From positions 1 to 7,981 of the forward strand of contig CANHPK010000059.1 in the NCBI GenBank assembly GCA_947462525.1: 7,981 bases of DNA. Reading direction: 5' to 3'. Under the pieces are notes generated by a model. That model did no database searches. It worked only from the letters and a program-made list of their open reading frames with translations, and was not told the DNA's origin. The position numbers and the translations under genes are program-made. This document shows, in pieces, positions 1 to 4,819 of the stretch (its first letter is position 1; the number at the start of each line of letters is the position of its first letter). The stretch is from Roseiflexaceae bacterium (GTDB lineage Bacteria > Chloroflexota > Chloroflexia > Chloroflexales > Roseiflexaceae).

Positions 1-760
1 GCAGTGTGTCGCCGACGGCACGCACCATTTTGGCGAGTTCTTCGGCCGCACGCAGCACAATGGTCTGCGACACGCCATCGCCTGCGTTGGCCAACGCAAC
101 TACTATTGGTCCGACATCAGACATCTGTGTGCGTGGATCTGCGGCGCCGTAGAGGTAGGTAATCAGGTCTGCAGGTTGGTTTAATTGCCAATGCTTGAGG
201 AGTGCAGGCAGAATAGCAGTGTGCGGACCACGCCCATCTGCACTATGCGAAGCGGCGCGCAACGCCATGACGGCAATGTCGTACCCACTTCCTTCATCAC
301 CGATGAGGTAGCCCCACCCACCGGCCCGACCGGTACGGCCCAAATTATCGCGGCCGACGGCAATCGATCCTGTGCCGCAGATCAACCCGACCCCGACACC
401 GTTCGGTGTGCCTGCCGAGATGACTAACCAGCCATCATTGGCGATGAGCAGTTGCTGCGTTATCTTGCGCTCACTGACCCAGTGTCGCACCATCAATTCG
501 TCTTCGACACGGCTCACCCCGGCGATACCCATGCAAGCAGCGACGACGGGCCGCCGCTCAATCCCGGCATGCGCAAATGCTTGGGCGATAGCCACATCAA
601 GTTCGCTCAACGCTGCATGCGGGGCATGTGCATGGAAGTTACTGCCACGGCTCCGCCCCTGCGCGAGTGCTGTGCCCGTACGTGCATCAGCCAAAATAGC
701 AATCGTTTTGGTTGCACCGCCGTCGACTCCGAGGATCAGAGGTATATCTTGGTCTGACAT
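1..760 (-). CDS. BadF/BadG/BcrA/BcrD-family sugar kinase, probable N-acetylglucosamine (or N-acetylmuramate) kinase, C-terminus cut by window
   Basis: The reading frame is open from ATG at 760 to the left edge, giving 253 residues. Family members run to about 300-330, so roughly the last 70 are missing. The ASKHA ATPase signatures are visible in order: phosphate-1 loop GVDGGATKT (residues 11-19), NDG (108-110) with the likely catalytic Asp109, phosphate-2 loop ICGTGS (127-132), and the typical GGWGYLIGDEGSGYDI block (147-162). From family knowledge, these cytoplasmic enzymes phosphorylate GlcNAc or related amino sugars with ATP, for salvage or cell-wall recycling. GGAAG sits 4 nt before the ATG, which supports the start. 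The gene lies 132 bp downstream of the oxidoreductase pair, in the same direction but past a hairpin terminator, so it may be a separate unit or a read-through member. Substrate is not determinable: BadF-family kinases also include MurNAc/GlcNAc and glucosamine kinases, and activator ATPases of dehydratases. The GDEGS block favours the kinases. Confidence 0.88.
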   Translation of the reverse strand, partial: MSDQDIPLILGVDGGATKTIAILADARTGTALAQGRSRGSNFHAHAPHAALSELDVAIAQAFAHAGIERRPVVAACMGIAGVSRVEDELMVRHWVSERKITQQLLIANDGWLVISAGTPNGVGVGLICGTGSIAVGRDNLGRTGRAGGWGYLIGDEGSGYDIAVMALRAASHSADGRGPHTAILPALLKHWQLNQPADLITYLYGAADPRTQMSDVGPIVVALANAGDGVSQTIVLRAAEELAKMVRAVGDTL

Positions 761-816
761 TGTTCTTCCACAATACGTACGCACACGCATCAGACGATAG
801 GGTGCGAAATCGGCAC

Positions 817-849
817 AAAATCAGGCATGAAGCATATTCATGCCTGATT
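817..849 (-). terminator. Rho-independent terminator hairpin after the oxidoreductase operon
   Basis: Two perfectly complementary 13-base arms (819-831 and 837-849, AATCAGGCATGAA / TTCATGCCTGATT) flank a 5-base loop. Read leftward, the stem ends in a run of four T (820-817) followed by GTG. It lies 43 nt after the stop codon of the leftward oxidoreductase gene. No T-run follows on the plus strand, so it is directional for leftward transcripts. The T-run is short and the stem is AT-rich at its base, so termination may be partial. Confidence 0.62.
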
Positions 850-856
850 CATCAGA

Positions 857-871
857 GACGGACATACCGTC
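857..871. repeat. Small inverted repeat GACGG-ACATA-CCGTC
   Basis: A 5-bp perfect inverted repeat with a 5-base loop lies between the oxidoreductase stop codon (893-895) and the larger terminator hairpin. It has no following T-run. It could be an accessory stem protecting the mRNA 3' end, or chance. The rest of the 761-892 gap holds only the larger hairpin and the kinase ribosome binding site. I see no convincing -35/-10 pair for the kinase there. Confidence 0.3.
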
Positions 872-892
872 AATTTGAGTATTATACATAGA

Positions 893-2143
893 TTAGTGCG
901 TCAACCCGTAGCGTTCGTTGATAGGGTCTTGATACCCACTCACCGCTCCACTCAACACATCAGCCACACGCACATGCCGCCCGCTGTGTTGTGACTCGAG
1001 TATCGCGTACGCCGCAGCGAGATCGCGGATTCCTTCCTCGGCACTCGTCTCGGGTTGACCCATGCCTGCAATCGCACAAAGCCAATCGTATTGCGAAATC
1101 GCAGCAGCATCGCGAAGCCCAAGAGGGAACCATTTCGTCCGCTGTGCTTCGGTCATGTGTGCATGAAAAACCGCCAAAAGCGAAGATTCGTGCCCACTCC
1201 GGCTCACGATGCGGTCGTTACGGATCATCCCTTCGCTACCGACAAAAACCGGCATTCCCTCGGTCATAACCGATTGGGGAATTCCCGCCCATGACCACGA
1301 CACCTGTACCATTGCCTGATTGGCACATCGCACCGTTGCCATGTATGTATCATCGACATCGGCAATGATCGACACATGCTCACCGTTCTCGTAGACATGC
1401 GTCCGCTCCGGGGCATAGATCCCGGTCATCGCACTCACCGATTCGACTTCGCCCATGACATAGCGGAGCCAGTCCATTTGATGGACGCCGATATCGATGC
1501 TCCCACCACCCCCGGCACGCATTTTGTCGTGACGCCACGGTGTCTCGGCAACGATCTTGTTGGGCGACCATAAGCCACCCAGCACGCCCATGCTGGCGAA
1601 TTGAGGGACCCCAATTAATCCAGCAGCCACTGCCCAGTGCTGCGCACGCACCAATTCCATTTGTCGGACATTCTCGAATACCCCAAACGTACGATTCGTG
1701 GATTGAGCCATTGCAATCAACCCCTGGGCGGCACGTACCGTAATTGCCAATGGTTTTTGTGTCAACAGATGCATCCCAGCGGAGAGCGCCTCGGCACCGA
1801 CCTGATGATGCAATGCCAAGGTCGTGAAGTCGTTGACCGCATCGACAGTACCCGACGCAATCATGTCGCGGTAATCGGTGTAAATGCCGACTTCGACATC
1901 CGTGTGCAGGTCACTGACATAGGTATGCGGCGCCGCCAATGGGTCACCGCTTGCCGGGTCAACCACGGGCGGTCTCGGTGCAGGCCCTACTCCGCGCGTG
2001 TGGAACATCTGCGCGTCTGCTGGATTGCGTGCACACAGCGCGGTGATCCGAAAAGAGTCCACTCCAGCCTCACGTAGCCGCAGATAGCCTTGCAAATGTG
2101 CATTCAATATACGTCCGCACCCGACAATGCCAATCCGTATCAT
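893..2143 (-). CDS. Gfo/Idh/MocA-family NAD(P)-dependent oxidoreductase (second of a coupled pair)
   Basis: A 416-residue cytoplasmic sugar- or cyclitol-dehydrogenase-like protein. The N-terminal Rossmann dinucleotide site is GIVGCGRI (residues 5-12). The family's EKP motif appears as QKP (129-131), keeping the Lys. The substrate-side motif is GGGSIDIGVHQMDW (212-225), with the Asp and His that in this family help proton transfer at the sugar hydroxyl. The C-terminal half is the usual GFO_IDH_MocA beta-sheet domain. Between the second and third strands of the Rossmann fold there is an extra Pro-rich stretch of roughly 30 residues (about 51-82, including PAPRPP), which makes the protein longer than the usual 330-390. 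The ATG at 2143 overlaps the stop of the upstream oxidoreductase (ATGA), and GGAGGG lies 8 nt upstream inside that gene. This indicates translational coupling and a functional pair. Known family reactions include oxidation of inositols, glucose/fructose and 3-keto-sugar formation. The substrate here is unknown. Confidence 0.9.
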   Translation of the reverse strand: MIRIGIVGCGRILNAHLQGYLRLREAGVDSFRITALCARNPADAQMFHTRGVGPAPRPPVVDPASGDPLAAPHTYVSDLHTDVEVGIYTDYRDMIASGTVDAVNDFTTLALHHQVGAEALSAGMHLLTQKPLAITVRAAQGLIAMAQSTNRTFGVFENVRQMELVRAQHWAVAAGLIGVPQFASMGVLGGLWSPNKIVAETPWRHDKMRAGGGGSIDIGVHQMDWLRYVMGEVESVSAMTGIYAPERTHVYENGEHVSIIADVDDTYMATVRCANQAMVQVSWSWAGIPQSVMTEGMPVFVGSEGMIRNDRIVSRSGHESSLLAVFHAHMTEAQRTKWFPLGLRDAAAISQYDWLCAIAGMGQPETSAEEGIRDLAAAYAILESQHSGRHVRVADVLSGAVSGYQDPINERYGLTH

Positions 2144-3192
2144 CGTCCCGTCCCTCCAACATACAACGCAGCGGGGGGGAGTGGCAGCGAAACAGCTTCG
2201 TTGGTGTTGGCAGAAATAACTCCCGCCTCGAGGACGTGCTGCGCCATCAGTGCGACCTGCGGCGAACAGAGCGCCATCAACACGACGTCACCACGAATCA
2301 CCGCTGCGAAGTGTTCTACCGCATGGGTATAGCCTGGGGCGATTTTGGGTACGCGCAACACCGTCCCTTCGTCGTGTTCTACATCTGACAAGAGGAGCTT
2401 GCCGCCGCGTACAACCAACGTTCCTTTGTCGCCATAAAACATCGGTTCGTAACTGGTCAAGTGCCCTTGTTGTGTCCACGAAGCGGTAGCCGTTGAAATG
2501 GCGCTGGCATGCTGCATGACGAGGACTGCATTGTCTTCGGCTGGCAAATCTTCTTTGCGGAGCCGCCCAGCAACGGCAGTGACGCGCGCGGGCAATCCCA
2601 AGAACATACAGGTCAGTGCTGCACCATAACAGCAGTAATCCATAATCACGCCTGCGCCATTGCGGTACGGATCATACAGCCAGTCCACAAACTGCGGCGA
2701 ACACCCTAATTCACGCGGACCACCGTGTGCAGCGCGGTACTGCACTTGAAAGAGCCGTCCAATACGGCCGCGTTCTATCAACGTAATCGCGTATTGCACG
2801 GTGGCCCACCATGCGATTGGCCAATTCACCATCAGCGATACCCCGGCGCGATGGGCAGCCTGTGTCAGAGCAACAGCACCTGCATAATCCGCTGCGATTG
2901 GTTTTTCGACCAACACGTGCATGCCACGCTGGGCTGCTGCAATGCCCAACGCGACACTTGCTCGGTTATCAGCAAAAATAGCCACTGCATCGATGTCGCT
3001 CCGTGTCAGTACTGCATGGGTATCGGCACTCGTGGTCGCGATACCATGTGCGACTGCTTTTGCGCGCAAAATCGAGTCCGGATCGGCAGCAACGACAATG
3101 TCGACCCCTGGTGTGGTCTGCGCATGCTTGATAAAATCCCAGACGTGATCATGACTCATTCCCAATACCGCAAGCCGAATAGTACGTGTCAT
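2140..3192 (-). CDS. Gfo/Idh/MocA-family NAD(P)-dependent oxidoreductase (first of a coupled pair)
   Basis: A 350-residue dehydrogenase-like protein. The N-terminus LAVLGMSHDHVW (residues 7-18) occupies the dinucleotide loop but lacks the classic GxGxxG. The EKP motif is intact (96-98), with the Lys97 expected to be catalytic. The substrate motif reads GAGVIMDYCCYGA (179-191), so Asp185 is kept and the usual His position is Tyr189, as in the glucose-fructose oxidoreductase/dihydrodiol dehydrogenase type of the family. The frame is open upstream to 3519, but the ATG at 3192 is chosen: it has a perfect AGGAGGT 4 nt before it, it begins the fold, and the upstream extension is Arg-rich and overlaps the MFS gene. 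It follows the MFS gene by 32 bp and overlaps the next oxidoreductase by 4 bp, so all three are probably co-transcribed. The two oxidoreductases differ clearly and are not a recent duplication. They may act in sequence, or one may be a partner subunit (inference). Confidence 0.9.
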   Translation of the reverse strand: MTRTIRLAVLGMSHDHVWDFIKHAQTTPGVDIVVAADPDSILRAKAVAHGIATTSADTHAVLTRSDIDAVAIFADNRASVALGIAAAQRGMHVLVEKPIAADYAGAVALTQAAHRAGVSLMVNWPIAWWATVQYAITLIERGRIGRLFQVQYRAAHGGPRELGCSPQFVDWLYDPYRNGAGVIMDYCCYGAALTCMFLGLPARVTAVAGRLRKEDLPAEDNAVLVMQHASAISTATASWTQQGHLTSYEPMFYGDKGTLVVRGGKLLLSDVEHDEGTVLRVPKIAPGYTHAVEHFAAVIRGDVVLMALCSPQVALMAQHVLEAGVISANTNEAVSLPLPPAALYVGGTGR

Positions 3193-3196
3193 TTCA

Positions 3197-3203
3197 ACCT
3201 CCT
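3197..3203 (-). promoter_or_regulatory. Strong Shine-Dalgarno that fixes the oxidoreductase start at 3192
   Basis: On the minus strand AGGAGGT is followed by TGAA and then ATG (3192-3190). It is the best ribosome binding site in the window. It settles the choice against the upstream in-frame ATG at 3519, which would give a 109-residue, Arg-rich extension overlapping the MFS gene. Confidence 0.85.
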
Positions 3204-3224
3204 GTATGCGTTGTCTGCGTCGAT

Positions 3225-4415
3225 TCAGTGCGTCTGTGTGGTCGATTGTTTTACGGGGAGTTTGCGCGCAATGGTAAGCGACACAACAATCATCAATCCC
3301 CCTGCGATGGTAAACGACGTTGTGTAGTCCCATGCGCCGACGATAAATCCGCCGACGCTTGCACCAACGACGCCGCCGAGGGCGGCAACGGTGTGGTAGA
3401 GCCCTGCGTAGCGACCCCGGCGTTGCCGCAATCCGAGCTCGGTGGCGACGAGCAATGCAGGCGTCTCGTAGCTCGAAAAACTGAGTGAACGGAACATCTG
3501 CAATGGCACGATCCCCCATGTCGGTGCAACGAGGCGATACAGTACATACACAAGCCCTTGGCCAATTAGTCCACTCATCAAAAGCGGACGTCGCCCCCAG
3601 CGGTCGGCTATAATGCCAGCCAGTGCGAGGCCAGGCACTTCACCCAGTGCTGCCAGTGCCCACAATGCACTGATACTGCTTTGAGGATACCCAAGTGCAT
3701 GCATCATCCCCGGCCACTGCCACGCAACAGCACCCATCCCATAAAACCAAATAAACACCACCCCAAAAAACATCATGGCATGGCGCCGATCGGTATGGGT
3801 ATCGACGGGGTCGGCAGGTGTGGAATCACCATCTTTGGCGGGTTTTGTGGCCTCACGTATCCCGATGGTTGCAAAGCAGCCGAGACCTTGGAGCAGCGCC
3901 GCAATGGCGATGGGCACCCACAATCCGTACCCGTCGGCAATGAACCCACCGGTCACCGCGGTCAGCGCAAAGGCCAGCGAACCGGTCATCCGGAACATGC
4001 CCAACAGGCGTCCACGTGAGGTATCGTCCTCAATCAGGTCGCCGACCAATGCAAGGTTACCCGCACTAAAGCCGGCGCTCGCAATGCCGATACAGAATTG
4101 GGCAACCAACAACACGGCGTATTGTTGAAGGAACGCCACAGTAACCAAACTCAACGCAGACAATGCGAGCGCCAACATGATGATGGGACGTCGACGACCA
4201 AGCAAGTCGGATCCGGCTCCCCAAATGTATGGCGCTACCAACGATCCTGCCTGCTGTGCAGCAAAAAGCAATCCGACTGCGGCAGGCGCGGCTCCCAAAG
4301 CGCCAAAGTGGTTGGCCATCAACGGTATCGTCAATCCGTTTGACGCAAACAGACTCGCCTGACTCAGTGCCAAAAAGCGCAACGAACGAGCATTGGCGGT
4401 ACGCGCAGTGAACAT
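3225..4415 (-). CDS. Major facilitator superfamily (MFS) transporter
   Basis: A polytopic inner-membrane protein of 396 residues, matching the usual 12-helix MFS length. The family hallmark loop between helices 2 and 3 is present as GAGSDLLGRRRP (about residues 66-77). Its pseudo-repeat in the second half is GIIADRWGRRP (about 267-277). A hydrophilic, charged segment at about 187-211 is the central cytoplasmic loop dividing two six-helix halves. The rest is runs of Ala/Leu/Ile/Val/Gly consistent with helices. The start is uncertain: ATG at 4415 has GGAA six bases upstream and is preferred, while an in-frame ATG at 4427 adds four residues but has no visible ribosome binding site. It precedes the oxidoreductase pair by 32 bp, so it probably imports their sugar-like substrate. 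MFS proteins of this general look also include drug exporters, so the direction of transport and the substrate are inferred from context only. Confidence 0.9.
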   Translation of the reverse strand: MFTARTANARSLRFLALSQASLFASNGLTIPLMANHFGALGAAPAAVGLLFAAQQAGSLVAPYIWGAGSDLLGRRRPIIMLALALSALSLVTVAFLQQYAVLLVAQFCIGIASAGFSAGNLALVGDLIEDDTSRGRLLGMFRMTGSLAFALTAVTGGFIADGYGLWVPIAIAALLQGLGCFATIGIREATKPAKDGDSTPADPVDTHTDRRHAMMFFGVVFIWFYGMGAVAWQWPGMMHALGYPQSSISALWALAALGEVPGLALAGIIADRWGRRPLLMSGLIGQGLVYVLYRLVAPTWGIVPLQMFRSLSFSSYETPALLVATELGLRQRRGRYAGLYHTVAALGGVVGASVGGFIVGAWDYTTSFTIAGGLMIVVSLTIARKLPVKQSTTQTH

Positions 4416-4464
4416 GATGCATTCCATAGGGTGATTGTGCGCTCATGGTAGCACGAAAGTGTCG

Positions 4465-4764
4465 TTAATCGAGGAGTGGGAGCCAGAACGCATCCATCAG
4501 ATGCACAACACCTACTGCACGCATGGGGACCCCTTCACCCCGCAGGATTTCTTCTTGGACAATCGCATCTGGTGCAGTAATCCGCCCGTTCGCAGCGACA
4601 ACCCGCCACCAAGGGATGGTTTGCGGGCAATGCGCCATTGCCCAACCGACGCCACGAGCCCCACGTGGTACGACGATGACCCGTGCGATGGCTCCGTAGG
4701 TCGTTACTTTCCCGAGCGGAATGCGCGCTACGATGGCATACACGCCAGCATATGGTGTACTCAC
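4465..4764 (-). CDS. Alkyltransferase-like (ATL) protein, MGMT-fold DNA-lesion binder without the acceptor cysteine
   Basis: A 99-residue protein with the DNA-binding domain of O6-alkylguanine-DNA alkyltransferases: VYAIVARIPLGKVTTYGAIA (residues 8-27) leads into the helix-turn-helix, RGVG (37-40) includes the Arg that in the family intercalates in place of the flipped base, and PWWRVV (51-56) sits where true methyltransferases have PCHRV. Trp52 replaces the alkyl-accepting Cys, so direct repair is not expected. ATL proteins of this kind bind O6-alkylguanine and channel it to nucleotide excision repair. The GTG at 4764 is chosen because GAGGT lies 5 nt upstream and the family begins just before this helix. 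A longer frame reaches 4980 but its Arg/Pro-rich extension overlaps the divergent PBP gene. The next leftward gene (MFS) begins 49 bp downstream, so co-transcription is possible. Confidence 0.85.
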   Translation of the reverse strand: MSTPYAGVYAIVARIPLGKVTTYGAIARVIVVPRGARGVGWAMAHCPQTIPWWRVVAANGRITAPDAIVQEEILRGEGVPMRAVGVVHLMDAFWLPLLD

Positions 4765-4769
4765 AGCAA

Positions 4770-4774
4770 ACCTC
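4770..4774 (-). promoter_or_regulatory. Ribosome binding site deciding the GTG start of the ATL gene
   Basis: Minus-strand GAGGT is followed by TTGCT and then GTG (4764-4762). Its position gives a 99-residue product of normal ATL length and excludes the longer in-frame start at ATG 4980. It also excludes the in-frame ATG at 4821, which would interlock with the PBP start codon. Confidence 0.7.
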
Positions 4775-4777
4775 GCA

Positions 4778-4786
4778 TGGTACAAT
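4778..4786 (+). promoter_or_regulatory. Probable extended -10 promoter of the PBP gene
   Basis: TGGTACAAT matches an extended -10 (TGN plus TACAAT, 5 of 6 to TATAAT) and lies 33 nt before the PBP ATG, predicting a leader of about 25-30 nt. A -35 at 4758-4763 (TACTCA, 17-bp spacer) is poor, as is common for extended -10 promoters. It sits directly beside the ribosome binding site of the divergent ATL gene. No comparably good leftward promoter is visible in this spacer. Confidence 0.5.
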
Positions 4787-4819
4787 CGACTCAGTATCCT
4801 ACCCGGAGTACGACGCACC

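Noticed and set aside
185..800. Plus-strand open frames at the left edge
   Set aside because: They are antisense to the clear sugar kinase with intact ATPase motifs and have no recognisable domains.
761..818. Kinase promoter with TTGTGC as -35
   Set aside because: No -10 lies at acceptable spacing (the nearest TATCGT is 13 bp away), so I do not list it as a feature.
2725..3327. 200-codon plus-strand open frame across the oxidoreductase and MFS genes
   Set aside because: It is Cys/His-rich with low-plausibility composition and antisense to two well-supported genes.
3193..3519. 109-codon upstream extension of the first oxidoreductase frame to ATG 3519
   Set aside because: It is Arg-rich, overlaps the MFS gene, and a perfect Shine-Dalgarno supports ATG 3192 instead.
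4721..4819. Upstream PBP start at ATG 4721
   Set aside because: It lies inside the ATL gene and upstream of the probable PBP -10. ATG 4820 gives a normal cytoplasmic tail and membrane anchor.
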